NCBI RefSeq assembly: GCF_030463535.1
Contig: NC_132894.1
Span: forward strand, 12,855,433 to 12,919,432
Length of the DNA stretch: 64,000 nt
From: Salminus brasiliensis
Taxonomy: Eukaryota > Chordata > Actinopteri > Characiformes > Bryconidae
Direction of reading: 5' to 3'
Below the pieces are notes generated by a model. It was not told the origin of the DNA. It saw nothing but the letters and a program-made list of their open reading frames with translations, and searched no databases. The translations under genes and the position numbers were made by a program. Shown here in pieces: positions 1-38,830 of the stretch (its first letter is position 1; each line of letters begins with the position of its first letter).

Positions 1-15173
<15,173 letters not shown>

Positions 15174-15389
15174 CTTGCAGTCTCACCGCAGGCAAAAATG
15201 ACTTCTAAACAAGGACGACTTCTAAACAGCATAAGACTACCTAATTAAACATAAACGACAACGCTTGTCTCCTATAAAACTTTCATAACAACAAATCCCG
15301 GTCTCCACATCGCGCCATAGCTCTTCGTCGTCTTCTTTTACGCGTTGCCGACGTGCGTTCATGCGTAACCTTCTGCTGCCCCCTACAGG

Positions 15390-15434
<45 letters not shown>
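15390..15434. repeat. CA dinucleotide microsatellite
   Basis: A near-perfect CA repeat of about 45 bp, some 0.2 kb upstream of the rtel1 start codon. Confidence 0.95.
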
Positions 15435-15435
<1 letters not shown>

Positions 15436-16189
15436 GCGCTGAACCTTACAATTACATATTTCAACAGCCATCATTATTGACATTATTCAGAGTAGCTGTA
15501 CTGCAGTGTGCCATTTACAAAAATATCCAAATTTTATTATTTTAGATTCATTATTTCACTTTGGACCACGAGAATCCCAAAAATTGAAGACATTGTGCAT
15601 TGTGAAAAAACTTAACAGACATATTTCTTACCAGCAAAATAGTGCTATAGTCAGAAAAAACAGCTTTTCTATACTATTTATCATATCCCTTAATATGTTT
15701 ATTATATCCACCATGGCTGCTCTGGCATGTGTTGCGATCATTATATCCTCCATATATATTAACCTTTTTTTTTATCTTTTATACCCCCCTCAATCGATTA
15801 ATGTATGCACACACTTCTAGTACATATTTCATATATCCACATCAACCTTACTATTATTTATTGCTTACTTTTATTTATTGCTTGTTAATTGTTAATATCT
15901 CTTTTGTAACTTTTGTTGTATTTATTCTAATAATGTATTGTAATGTAATGACGCTGCAATTTCCTGTTATCTTATCTTATCTTCTTTTACAATTCAAAGG
16001 CATGTGCCCTCCCACCATGAATAGGTTCTAAAAAATACATTTTAGGCAAAAATTGATCTCACAACATTATAAAACAATCTTCCAGACATCATGCAATGTA
16101 TAAATACCCATTTCAAGCGATTAATGTAATAAACATAAATAATTGAATGAGTGTTCGCACATACAGCTTATACTTACTACTCTGGCCTG

Positions 16190-16307
16190 GGTTTCCCAAA
16201 AGCATCATATCAAAAGATGATTCTTAAAGGTTAGAGGGTGAGTATTAGATTCATTACCAGTTAAGTTGATTTTAACACTAAGATGCTTTTGGGAAACTGG
16301 GCCCAGA
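16190..16307. mobile_element. MITE with terminal inverted repeats
   Basis: The left arm GGGTTTCCCAAAAGCATC is matched by the inverted right arm GATGCTTTTGGGAAACTGGG about 60 bp on, giving arms of roughly 25 bp. There is no coding capacity. A lone arm of the same family (GCTTTGGGAAACTGGGCC) is at about 13720-13737 in rtel1 intron 2. Confidence 0.7.
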
Positions 16308-16629
16308 TTAATTGGAAAGGCACTTTAGTAGTACAGAACAGTACAGAACATGTTTAGACTAGTCTACATTGCAAAACAGTCACATTTAATTAAAACCCCA
16401 GTTCACTTAGTGGCCCACACAGGTTTCATGCAGTGCTTTGTAGCAGGTGGATGAACAGGTTTAACCCACATGTTTTTCTTCATCAGTGGCTTAAAATAAA
16501 TATTAGAAAACGCAGTGAATATAAGAGATGTAGCCTCTGTTCTGAAAACATAAAAAACCCTAAAAGTTGAACCTGTTGTAGTGCTGCTGTTCAGTGCCTT
16601 TATTTCCCTGCTCAGTGTTTCGTCACAAC

Positions 16630-21804
<5,175 letters not shown>

Positions 21805-24800
21805 GTCGACCCAGTAAGGGACGTTTGTTTTTGTTTTTTGTTTTTTCTTTTCTTTTTTTTCGTGGAGGTATATATTTTTGTGTAATAGATATCATAATTA
21901 AAACTAAAAACATATGTATGAAAACTGCTCTGTACATTGGTGGTTGGCTTTGTGATGAGCACTTTTTACTCACTTTTTTCTACCACATCTGTATTTTCTT
22001 AGGAAATGGTCATGTGGTCCAAGGTGGCTACAGCTTTAGTGTTTCATGCTTAAATCGTTTTTTGTTTTCCCCTTCTTGCTGATCTGTGTTGCGACTGCAG
22101 ATTTGAACTTTTATGAAGATAAATGTAGCTCTTGGATCTGGCTAGAATTCTAGAATAAACAGAGTTCAGATGCATACAAGGATACTGCTAATTTCACAAC
22201 TAACCGACTGTGTCCAAGTAACAAAGCAATTACAGGGCATTCATAAAAGAGGAAGAGTGAAATAGATTTGTGTTATTATTGTTGTGATCTTAAACCACAG
22301 ATGGGGTTTGTAGTTTAAATTAAAGAAGGTCTTATGGGAGTTATTCTTCCAATTACATCTGTAACTGAAATATGCTAGTCTTAAATGTACCATCTAGAGA
22401 TGCATCCTAATTTCATCCTTTTTTTTTTTTTTTTTTCTTCTGAAACTACGTTGCCTGTTTGTCTTTGGAATTCTTGTATTTAAGGGCTAGTTTGACTTTT
22501 AACGAGGCTGCTATTCACAAATGTTGGGACTACTTTGATACACCGTATCAAACTGTGTCAAAGCCATAGTCTCTGCAAGGCTATTTTTGAATGTGACTGC
22601 AGATTGACTTTTTCTAATTGCAATTTAGAGTGCTTGAGGAGGGCATTTTAACAATTTATGGAGTTATTCTTTGAGAATACTACCACTAAATTCTATTAAG
22701 AATTCAACTTTATTTAGTGAAAATGTACAGCAGCTTTGCAGAACTCATGAATAAAAGGTTCTTTGCATGCTTTTGAGGTACAATAGGCAGAACTTGCCTT
22801 TAGAACTCGACAAATGAGCCGCGGGTGTAAAAAAAACTACATGATGGTAAGAAAATTGGTCATTGTGGTTTGTAAACTGACTTTGGGGATAATTTTTTAC
22901 GCAGAATTTAAGGCAGCACTGGGAATTGCACATTCCTATGTTGTTGCAGGGGAATTCCACTGATTTTTCTTATTTTGTAAATTTATTAATTTCTCATTCA
23001 CAGTGGTTTAATGTGAAAAGTACTGTCAGACTCCTTCACAGTGGTCTGGAGTGTTGAATGCTACTTCTAGCTAGCCTACATAATGGGAAATACTCAGCCT
23101 ACATGAAATTTACAACTACATTCTTCATATCATGATAGTTTCCATGCATGGCAGAGAGCTACATGTTGGGAAGGATAAATAGTACTAAAGGAAACCAGCA
23201 GCCATAATCAACATTACATTTAAAAAAAACTTGTGTAGTTTCACTGGTCACCTCTGACAGTAAGTAAAATGGCTACATCTGCTTTGTAGACGTTTCTGAC
23301 CTTTGGTTTCTGTCACCACCAGGGCTAAAGAAGTCTAAACTGTGTAGTCGGTTCAATACAACTTTTCACCATAAACCACTAAAAGGCTTTATTTTTGTTT
23401 CAATCCTTAAATATATACAAATGTTGTAAAAATCCATGAAATTCCCTATTTAAATAGCGTGGCCAGTCATGTGTCCACCAATGAGCCAAGCCAGTTTTGT
23501 GTGAATAACTTGTGAAGTGCTAAATGTTTAGTGTATCGTTAAACACACATGCCCAGGCTAAGGCAATTCCTTGCTAAAATCCTAAGCAGTTCAGTAGCCA
23601 GATACATGTAGAATATTATATAAGAATAGTTCAGATATTATTTTAAGTCAGCCAATCTAGTGAAATGGGGAAAACTTTTATTTTTCATGCAGTGACAAAG
23701 CTTGTTTTGTGTTTTTTTTTTTGTTTTTTTTTAGTTGTCGACTTTAGTTGGCCCTGATGACTTGAAATAAGCATTTGTTTTACGCTGTAAAGTAAAGTAC
23801 AGTCACTACATGGCATTTCATACATTAGTTGGATCTATAAATTTCCATTATCCATCAGTAATACTGCACATACTACCTTTTCAATAGATGCAATGTTTAG
23901 TTGTGTCAGACTGATGCACTGCTAACACGGACAGCAAATGGTTTTCCACAACTGGAAGCTAACAGACTGAAATTTCAATGTTTCAAAAGGGGCCTTGACT
24001 CATTTGATACTTTACTGGAAATACTGAATGTGATATTTTTTTTTCTTCTCCTTCTTCCTTCCTTCCTTCCTTTTTTTTTAACAATTATTTCTGTGTAATG
24101 AACACAAATAAAATCTACTCCGAGCATTACACTTAATGCAAATGCTAACGTTCAGCAGCTGTTAGCATTATAGATGTTGCGGACAATGTGAACCAGCCGT
24201 GTAAAGAGCTGAACTGATGAATGTAGAACTGTATCACCCATGTTGCCAATGTCATGCAGTCTTTGAGGTGCATAGCCTTACAGCCCTCGGATTATCTCCT
24301 TGCTGTTCTGAACCAGGAAAACAGGGTGTCTGGAACGTGTTCCTTCAGGTCCATGTAGACCGATCCGCAGGCCTGTGCCTGTTCAGTGCTGCCCTGTGGT
24401 ACCATTCCACCATTATTTGACTTATGCAAATACATTCCGGTATTCCAGTCGTCTTATGTTCTTACTGGACACTAATTAAACCTGATGGGTCCACTGCCAC
24501 TACTGCTAAAACGTGGCTTCATGTTCAAAGTACGTCTGGCAAATTAAGTGAGCCACACCTGGCCTGCTTACTGTGAGCAGATACCGTCATAGGCAAATGT
24601 CTCCACACCCCTGGTTAAAGAACATTTTGTTCATTTTCTAGAAATCATATAATAAATGAATTACTGTTTGTTTAACACATTGTTAAAAAAGCATATGTAT
24701 ACGTGGACTTGCGTGAGGGTCATGCAACATTTTATAGGTTGTTGAATTGTACGTCAAATTAAGTATATAAATAGAAATTGCACTCAAAGCCTCACAGAAA

Positions 24801-25485
24801 ACTTTTTTCCTGTAGAGGATTTAACTTGATACAATTTGACCAGGGGTGAGCATATTTTTGCATGGTCAGCAAGACCACAAGGGTTTTACTATATGATTTG
24901 GGGAACATGTACAGTAACATGGCTAACTAGAGCAAACAGTGCTTTACTAAACCATGGATCAAATGAGGGTAGATGCTCACCAGCCTCCAGTCACACTTGA
25001 TGCAGTGCTTCATGCAGCCATAATTTAATGCCACCGCTTGAATGCTATTAAAATGTGAATGTTTGTTAATGACCTTAAACTGAGGTTAACATAAGATAAT
25101 GCATCACATTAGTGTGACTTGTGCTTCTTTTTGCAAGTGAACATTTCACCTGAACCTATGATGAAGTGAGACCTCAACAATGCTTTTGAACACTCCCCCA
25201 CCCCCCTCCCCCTCAAATTTGAATTTTGTGAACACTTAATTTGTATTTGGATTGATTTGCAATCTTTGGGGAAATTGTGTTTGGGATTTTGGTACTGTTA
25301 TCTGTTCCTCCTTTTTTTTGGCAGTGTCCCAGTTTGATTCTCAGGTTATGCAAGAAATCTACCTCCGCAGGTAAGACTAACTGTGAAAGAGGCTAAAGTC
25401 AGCAATGCTTTGAAAAACGCTTTCTCCCTTAACTGAACCTGTCTTTTCTGGCATTGTATGTCATTGTAGTCCTGTCTTGCTTTTC

Positions 25486-25491
25486 AATAAA
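25486..25491 (+). terminator. Distal poly(A) signal, txlng
   Basis: Canonical AATAAA followed by a GT/T-rich stretch (TGTTTTGTAG), facing the convergent rbbp7 gene. It is the last plausible plus-strand signal before rbbp7. Confidence 0.5.
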
Positions 25492-26110
25492 AATGTTTTG
25501 TAGATTTTCCTTTATTATTCAATGGAGTGTTGTGCTTTCTGGTGTCTGATGCTGTTTGCAAAAAGAAAACATTCACAGATTCACAAGAGATCTTTTAGTA
25601 TCATTTGTACTTTATTCCTGTGTGGAATTACATAATGGTAACCATTATTAACATTTTAGGAATACAAAATGAGCAATCATTTTAAAAGGTATTACAAAAC
25701 TTTTTTTATTGCAGTTGACCTCAGGTTTACGCATAAAAACTAAAAATGGATTGGAGAACTGCTTTACTCTGCTCCAATTTTGAAAAATGATTCAACAGTA
25801 GCGTCCGCTCAAGTGCATTTGCTGAAAGCAACAAACTGTCTCTGTCTACAAAATCTTTTCCCACAACTGTTTGGTAAGAAAAGCATCCAAAACAGCCTGA
25901 TATCGTGGCCCGATATCAAGAAAACATATCTGACACGATGTGGTATACCGTTTCTAAAGGAAAGTTCTACACACACCTGAAGTTCACAGAGTGCAGAGGG
26001 GAAAAAGGGATGCTGTATAATACTTAATGACAAAGTAAAAAAATAATAATAAATCCAGTAACCAGTTTAATTGGAATATGGTCTCTGGATGAAGACCTGA
26101 AATACAGCCT

Positions 26111-26116
26111 TTTATT
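26111..26116 (-). terminator. Poly(A) signal, rbbp7
   Basis: AATAAA on the minus strand about 100 nt after the rbbp7 stop codon, the nearest canonical signal. Confidence 0.5.
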
Positions 26117-26219
26117 TGTTTTGTTTAATCCATCCCAGGAGACTGAGAAAGGATGAAGCTTTGTTGGTACTTCATTCCTATGAGATGTGAACCCTGCTGT
26201 TCCGTGGTGGATTAAGATG

Positions 26220-32361
<6,142 letters not shown>

Positions 32362-32673
32362 TTCCGAGAGTCCTCTGCAGAACCAAGAGTTGCAGAACTC
32401 TGAATACGACCGCCTCGACGCGAGCTGCCCACTATGCGAAGCAGTTTCGTTATTTTAACTTCTCCCCAGCGCGGATCTCTCTCCTCACTTCTCCAATCCG
32501 AAGTGCGCAGAAACGGCGTGACGCCTGCCTGAGATCTACGTCATTGCAGAGCGACAGAACATGGGCTGTGTGCCGTCATCATCGTGCGGAGCCTCCAAAC
32601 AGGCTCATATCGACTCGTTATGTTTGTAAATATCTGACCAACGTCTCGTCAAATCCTCCAACGATGTGCTAAA
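32362..32673. promoter_or_regulatory. Bidirectional rbbp7/zrsr2 promoter
   Basis: Only 312 bp separate the two divergent start codons. The interval is GC-richer than the surrounding DNA and holds a CRE-like TACGTCAT at 32537-32544. No TATA box is visible, as usual for housekeeping bidirectional promoters. Both 5' UTRs must lie inside it. Confidence 0.65.
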
Positions 32674-35600
32674 ATGTTATCAACGGAGTGTTGTCAGGGT
32701 TTGGCTGGAACTTTAAGTCTCACCGCTGAAACCCAGTCAGTAGAGCCTGTATTTGAGACACTGGAGCAGCAGTCTGGAGCTGCACTGCTGAGGTAGATAG
32801 CTAGCGCTAGCTATGTTGGTGAATGATAGCACTAGCTAGCTAAGGTAGATAGCTAGCTAACTCAAATAGGCAAGCTTCTACCGTGTAGCTTCAGTCAGTA
32901 TGGTTATATTTGAATTCTTGTAGATAATAATAATAAGTTTTTTTTAAATGTGTTTAAAAAAAGCGTTCTTGACTAAATATAAAGTGATATAAACTCTGTG
33001 CTGTTTAGTCTTTCTGTTACTGAATTTGAAATTCTGTGTTTTTCTCAGTGGAAAACAGAGACGAGCCTTGCTGAAGAGAGACCGAAGGAAACGAAAACGT
33101 CAAGCTCTTGCTAAACTCAGATCATGTACGTTAACATTTACCATTCACACCCTGTGTACTTACTGTATCTTCATCAGGAGACTTCTACTGTATCTTCATC
33201 AGCAGTCTATTAACCCTAAAAGTTCCCTTAAAGAAAGTTATTACAAGACATGGTTGCAAATATGCTGCCTGCTTTCTACCCAAAGAAAACCTTCAAAAAA
33301 TATCATCACACTTCTCTTTAACATGTATGCGTTAAACTGAAGAGTATATTCTCTGTTTTGGGTTGTATACTTGTGTTATAGAGTCTGTCAGTGTAAAGAA
33401 ATCAGCAGTGACAGACATAATTGAAAAATCCTGCAAAACATAGGCAATCTCACCAAGCTCTAATTGTTTTTTTCTATTTTTCAGGAAAAAGTGTGTTATA
33501 ATGCAGTTGTTAGTCATGTTTTGTAATAAAGTTGTTTACATTATTTTTGTAACTGTTCTTGTATAGCTATTGATCAGCCAGAAGTTGCCCAAAAAGACCA
33601 ACATGATGATGATGATGATGATGATGATAAGGTTGATGATGGAGATGACAAGGAAGCTGATCAGGACAGGTAGGCCATGTGTGCCTGTAGTCCTAGTGCT
33701 TAGATGTCAGTACTACTGAATTTATTGAAATGGTATGTTTTGCCAATACAGAGAGCGTTTACACCAGGAATGGGTGGAGAGGGAACGAATTGCTCAGGAG
33801 GAATTCAGGCTGATAAAAGAGAAGGAGGATGCTGCTCAAAGGAGAAGGGAGGAAGAGGAGGTAAACAAAGAGCTTTAGTAAAACTGAATCCTCTCACAAT
33901 TCAGAAATCTAAGATCTGATTTGAATTTTGTTTCAATGTCTACAGAAGAGAATCCGGGAGGAATGGGAGGAACAGCAGAAGAAAGAGAGGGAGGAGCAGG
34001 AGCAGAAGCAGCAGAAGAAGAGAGACAGAGAGGTGACCCCTGCACTGGGAGGATAAAGTGAAAGAGGCTGATATCCATATATCCTCTCACTCCCTGCTTT
34101 CATATCCATGTCACTGAACTTGTTTTCAGGAAAGGTTCACCTAAATCTGCGAATTTAATACAATTTTGAAAAATTATGTTCAGAACAGTTTCTCAAAATA
34201 TACATTTACAGATTTCTGATGGTTTCTCATTGACAATCTTTTGTGAAAACCACTGTCCATAATCATAACTAGGCACCTGACTGCATGCTATTAGAGTGCA
34301 GGTTTTCAACCCCCTGTTCTGCACATTTTTATGTTATTCTGCTCCAGCACATCACCTTTAACTTGGGTATGGCTTGTGAATAATCAGATTAGTTGTATTA
34401 GAGAGTATTTCACAAAGAAGCAAATCAGCCAGCTAACGCAGAGGTTGAGGACTGTCTTATAGGAATGTTCCTCAGTTCTTATATCGTTGGACTGACTAAA
34501 CCCTGAGAAACCCTGCTTTGTGAAATGAAATGCACCTCAGGTACACACAAAAGTGTAAAAGGCAGGAGATTTTCCTGGACCAACTTATGGTTCCACCTAT
34601 GCTTGAATGCTGGAGGCAATTCTGAAAGCAATTCTGGGGGGCTTATTTTGTTACAGTGCTTTATCTGCACACACTTAAAATATTTAGTTTTTAGGGTGTG
34701 AACTGTCAGTCAGTGTTCTTTGGGAACAACAAGGGATTCTAAAATGATGCAAAACATAATTTTCATTTTTTTTATTTTAAGACTTTTAAGTTTCCTATTT
34801 CCTAAGTTTCATTGTTTGAAACCTGTAAAGGTTCAAAAGATAAGCACATTCCAATCACTTCATACATCTATCTGTAATTAAATAGGATTTGATTCATTTA
34901 TTTCATTCAGATGAGCAAGGCGGTTATAATTAATGGATTACACCAATACATTTAAGTTGATCACTCATCCAATAAAATATGTATTTACTGATTGGATACT
35001 ATAGAGCTGATTTCATGTGTGAAAGCCACCAGTGATTTTGTTCTGTGATAAACTGTTGATTGTTCTGCGTAATGCTTGTTTCATGCTATTCCTTAACCAA
35101 GATGCACACAAAAGAAAGGGCCTACAGGCATCTTCTTCCACAGAAGAAAATGTATCTTTTGATGATGTAGTGCAACACAATGTAGCGGTCAATGTTTAAT
35201 ACATTGGAATTTCTCCTGTCCATCTTTGCTGTCAAGAAAAAGTTTGAATCACAAATATCCTACTTTAATCTGTGGTCTTAACTACTGCTAACAGATATGT
35301 GCTAGCTCACTGCAGGTTTTCATCAGCCATACTATATGTTTGCACCATTTGTAGGAAGCTGTACAGAAAATGTTGGACCAAGCAGAAAGCCAGGTATCCA
35401 TGAATACATTTGCATGTAAAAACTTCTGTATGGTTGCATGTTCTATTTAATTTAATATGCTTGTTTCTGATTGGGTGGTGTCTGGGAAAATTGTGCAGCT
35501 GGAAAATGGAGGTGCCTGGAAAAACCCTGATGCCCCAGTGGACTTTGGGACAGAAAAGGACAGGGCAAACTGTCCCTTCTTCCTTAAAACTGGAGCTTGC

Positions 35601-37675
35601 AGATTTGGAGACAGGTAAGATATACTTTATATATATAGTGTGGTTTGGAGATTGAATGCTATTTACTTGTGGACGATGTTCAGTAGTTTGTCCTGACCTT
35701 TTGGCTTTTATATGGACAGATGCTCCCGAAAGCATGATCACCCAGTATCGAGCAGCACTTTGATGGTTCGGAGTATGTTTGTTACTTTTGGGATGGAGCA
35801 GAGCAAACGTGACGACTACGACACAGATGCTAGTCTAGAGTACAGCGAGGAGGAAATATACCAGCAATTTCTGGACTTTTATGAAGATGTGCTACCAGAG
35901 TTCAGGAATGCAGGGAAAGTTGTTCAGTTCAAGGTAACAAAAGCTAAATGGATTCTGTAAAAGCCAGAACTGTAGGGGTCAGAAGACCCTAAACTATTTT
36001 TTGCATTGTTTTAGGTGAGCTGCAACTTTGAACCTCACTTGAGAGGCAATGTTTATGTACAGTATGACACGTAAGTAAGAAACATTTTTCTGCCTGTATT
36101 ACATATGGATACAGAAAGCAATGTGACAAGGACCAGTTGTTGATGGTTTCTGACTATTTCTTTGTGGGTTTTATCTTCTGTGCAGGGAGGATCAGTGCAA
36201 AGAGGCCTTTATGATGTTTAATGGGCGGTGGTATGCAGGAAAGCAACTACAGTGCGAGTTCTCTCCCGTAACCAAATGGAAAACCGCAATATGTGGTAAG
36301 ATATCTGAAATTTATAAGAAACAGCTAAGTGTTTTTAAGAGGAAAGTACAGTACAATCATTCTAATAGAAACATTATAAAGATTAAATTAGTATTTAAAC
36401 TAGAATTATAACATTTCTGTGCAAGCAACCCGCACATCTCTGCCATGAACCTTAATACCAGCACCAAACATTTCTGAGCAGTTCAGTGGAAAGCAATATG
36501 TGCAAATATCTGTAAATTCTGTCACACACAAATGTAGTGCTTAAAAGCTATTATGATGTTTTGATACCAAAACAGTCCGGTTGAATCTTGAAATATCTGA
36601 GCGAACATATATTAATGACTGTCTGTTTATAATTTTTTTTTTAATGCAGCACTGTATATTGCAAAGCCTGTCAGATGTGTATATAAAAAGGTGTATACAT
36701 AAATTTAGTACAGGAACTATGCGGTTGAGAATTAAGTTACATTATAATAAAATTCCCCTTATACTGGTTTTAAAATCTTTTGTTTCAGGGCTTTTTGACA
36801 GACAGAAGTGTCCAAAGGGAAAGCATTGCAACTTCCTTCATGTATTTCGAAACCCGACTAACGAATTTTGGGAGGCAGACCGCGACCTCCATTTGTCCCC
36901 TGACCGCGGGGGAGGTTTGGCTAGTTGGCATTCGGAGCGCAGAGACCGTACACTGTCCCAGCGCAGCTACAGCCCTGGGCGATTCCACCGCCGATGGAGT
37001 GAGCGAAATAGTCGGAGTCGTGAGGGGTCCAGTCAGAGGAGGAGAAGAAACAATAGTAGAGAGAGACGGAGTCGTAGCAGAAGCAGAGAAAGCCAGAGAT
37101 CTTCACTAAGAAGAGGACAAGCTTCCTTCAGCGAGCGAAACAGGAGAAGTAGAAGTCGTGAAAGACGAAGGTCACGCAGCAGAGGCCGAGATGGACATCA
37201 GCGTTCTCTCACAGACTCGAGAAAGAGGTCTTTTAGAAGGTCAGAATCAGGCAGCCCAGAGGAGTCGTCCAGAAATGGATCAGTTAAGAGAAACAGCAAA
37301 AGCCCCAAGGGTTGTGATGCCTCTACGGATGCAGTTACTTCCTCATATCACCACAAGTGCTCTAAGAAGAAGAAAAAGAAGAAGAGCAAGAAGAAACAAA
37401 AGAAAAAGAAAAGCAAATCCCACAGTGGTAGCTCTTCTGCAGAATCTGGTAAAGAGTCAGAAGATGAGGATGAAGGAGCCCTAAAACAGCAAAACGCACA
37501 GAACACAGAAAAGTCTGGAGACAATTCAGAAATCACTGAGCCACTCGCAGCACAACAAGATAATACAGAGAATCATTCACGTACGTTGTGTCAGGTAGAA
37601 GATGAAAACCTGCAAAAAATTGATGTCACAAATACCAGCGTTGCTACTGAAACTAACACTTCGCTTAATGTGTGA
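32674..37675 (+). CDS. zrsr2: ZRSR2, U2AF35-related minor spliceosome factor
   Basis: The family recognises the 3' splice site of U12-type introns in the nucleus. Eleven exons splice in phase to 638 aa: 32674-32792, 33049-33125, 33567-33669, 33752-33860, 33946-34032, 35355-35393, 35499-35614, 35720-35933, 36015-36070, 36186-36295, 36789-37675. A charged coiled-coil N-terminus (about 40-178) leads to zinc finger 1 (C203, C212, C218, H222; C-x8-C-x5-C-x3-H), a U2AF-homology RRM (about 225-340, with [10 protein letters not shown]), zinc finger 2 (C343, C351, C357, H361; C-x7-C-x5-C-x3-H), then an RS-rich tail, a lysine-rich run (about 534-556) and an acidic end. Human ZRSR2 is 482 aa, so the tail is long here. 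Exon 3 has a poly-Asp tract coded by GAT repeats. The exon 1 start is the only frame-compatible ATG seen, but this N-terminus is poorly conserved. Confidence 0.94.
33601..33628 (+). repeat. GAT repeat coding poly-Asp in zrsr2
   Basis: In-frame (GAT)n inside zrsr2 exon 3, encoding a run of eight Asp; it is likely to vary in length between individuals. Confidence 0.85.
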
Positions 37676-37787
37676 AACTACAGATATTCCCTTTCAGTTT
37701 CCTTAAAGCAGTGGCTGATTTATTTGGTTTCAACTAAATTGGTATATTGTCTGGTGAAACACTGCTTTGCCTACCTATAGATATGTA

Positions 37788-37793
37788 AATAAA
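37788..37793 (+). terminator. Poly(A) signal, zrsr2
   Basis: AATAAA 113 nt after the zrsr2 stop codon, the first canonical signal in the 3' UTR. Confidence 0.65.
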
Positions 37794-37948
37794 TGTTATT
37801 TTATTAGAATTAAAATTGTTTTCAGAATTTTGTGGAAATTTGTGTGAATTCTTTAATAACTAATAAGATGGATGCTTTGATGAACCAAGTAACATTCTGA
37901 CATTTAGGCCTGTAATGCCACCATTTTCAGTTCCTGTCTGTTTCAGGG

Positions 37949-38137
37949 GATTTTGCCAGACAAGATCATACTAAAGCAACAGAACTCTCGAGGTTGTGTG
38001 TTATTGTGAACTAACAGCACAGCTGTGATGAAGCAGTATTCAGATGAAGCATATTTCATCAAAGGTTGTGCTGTTGTTTCACAATAACACAAACAGGAGT
38101 GTTCTATTACTTTAGTATGATCTTGTCTGGCAAAATC
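37949..38137. mobile_element. 189-bp near-palindromic element
   Basis: The left arm GATTTTGCCAGACAAGATCA is answered by TGATCTTGTCTGGCAAAATC at the right end. Pairing continues inward (TGTTATTGTGAA ... TTCACAATAAC) to a small centre near 38043, so arms are about 85 bp with few mismatches. Most likely a foldback MITE. Confidence 0.75.
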
Positions 38138-38639
38138 TATTTACATAAATAGATTAAACCACGAACATACCTTTTAAAGTTAGCATTTCCTTCCGCCAAA
38201 TCAGTTTCTTAACAAGGGCTTGTTCATTTTATGGAGTAACGAACTCAATACTCAATATTTTTTTTCTTGACCATTTGTCTTAGTCCGTTCAGTTTTGTTT
38301 CTAGACATTCTTGTTTTCCTTTGCTCAGGGCATATCTGTTACTTCTTGGTGTCTTACATAATTTATAGCAACAGCTTTCAGCAGAGTGATACAGTTCAGG
38401 TTGCATGGCTGGAACCAACTGTTGTATGCTGGCCATCAATACATGCTCATGCTGCCATGTTTCAAATGAGGTAAGGTCATGCTTTGGTTTGTGAGAAGGA
38501 ACTGTGGTGGTGTATTTTTTCCACTTTAAACTTGGCTCATTCAGAATTATTGTATGATAATTATAATTACAATCATCATCATTATTATTATATCAGATTA
38601 TAATCTTGACCATTAGATTTTGTATAGTAATCGTCCACC

Positions 38640-38830
38640 TGGAGGACGGTTTCAAGCCACCAATCTATATAGGCACACAATACATAGACAGGCAAACCAG
38701 GGCAATTTTTGTGGCCAATTCACCCATTTGTCTGAGGAAACCCATGTGGACAGGGAAACCACATGGACACTACACCAAGATAGGGACTTAACCCAAAACC
38801 TAACCATCAAGCCACTGTGCTGCTTGAAGC
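38640..38830 (-). mobile_element. Decayed tRNA-derived SINE
   Basis: Read on the minus strand it begins GCAGCACAGTGGCTTGATGG, the usual head of fish tRNA SINEs. On the plus strand it shows the familiar ccaattcacccat and aggaaacccatgtgg body words in degraded form. Confidence 0.6.

Larger units (their letters stand above)
15174..16629. other. Divergent rtel1/txlng intergenic region
   Basis: About 1.46 kb between the two start codons of a head-to-head pair. It contains a CTCF-like motif on the minus strand (complement of 15370-15388, reading CTGTAGGGGGCAGCAG), a CA microsatellite at 15390-15434, AT-rich sequence from 15.5 to 16.1 kb with no credible gene, and an inverted-repeat MITE at about 16190-16307. 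The txlng 5' UTR lies just left of 16630. Promoter elements are not clearly recognisable. Confidence 0.6.
21805..26219. other. txlng 3' UTR and tail-to-tail intergenic region
   Basis: No further gene is seen. Candidate txlng poly(A) signals AATAAA are at 22154-22159, 24107-24112 and 25486-25491, so the 3' UTR could be up to about 3.7 kb. Homopolymer and CTTC tracts occur at about 22420-22440, 23710-23735 and 24045-24080. The rbbp7 3' UTR enters from the right, with AATAAA on the minus strand at 26116-26111. Confidence 0.55.

Noticed and set aside
25326-25372. Exon-like segment between GCAG and GTAAGAC downstream of txlng
   Set aside because: No upstream or downstream partner exon and no homology; txlng already ends with a full family-length C-terminus.
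35394-35498. Possible U12-type intron in zrsr2 (donor GTATCCATG)
   Set aside because: The donor only partly fits GTATCCTTT and no TCCTTAAC-like branch site precedes the acceptor; it is treated as an ordinary GT-AG intron.
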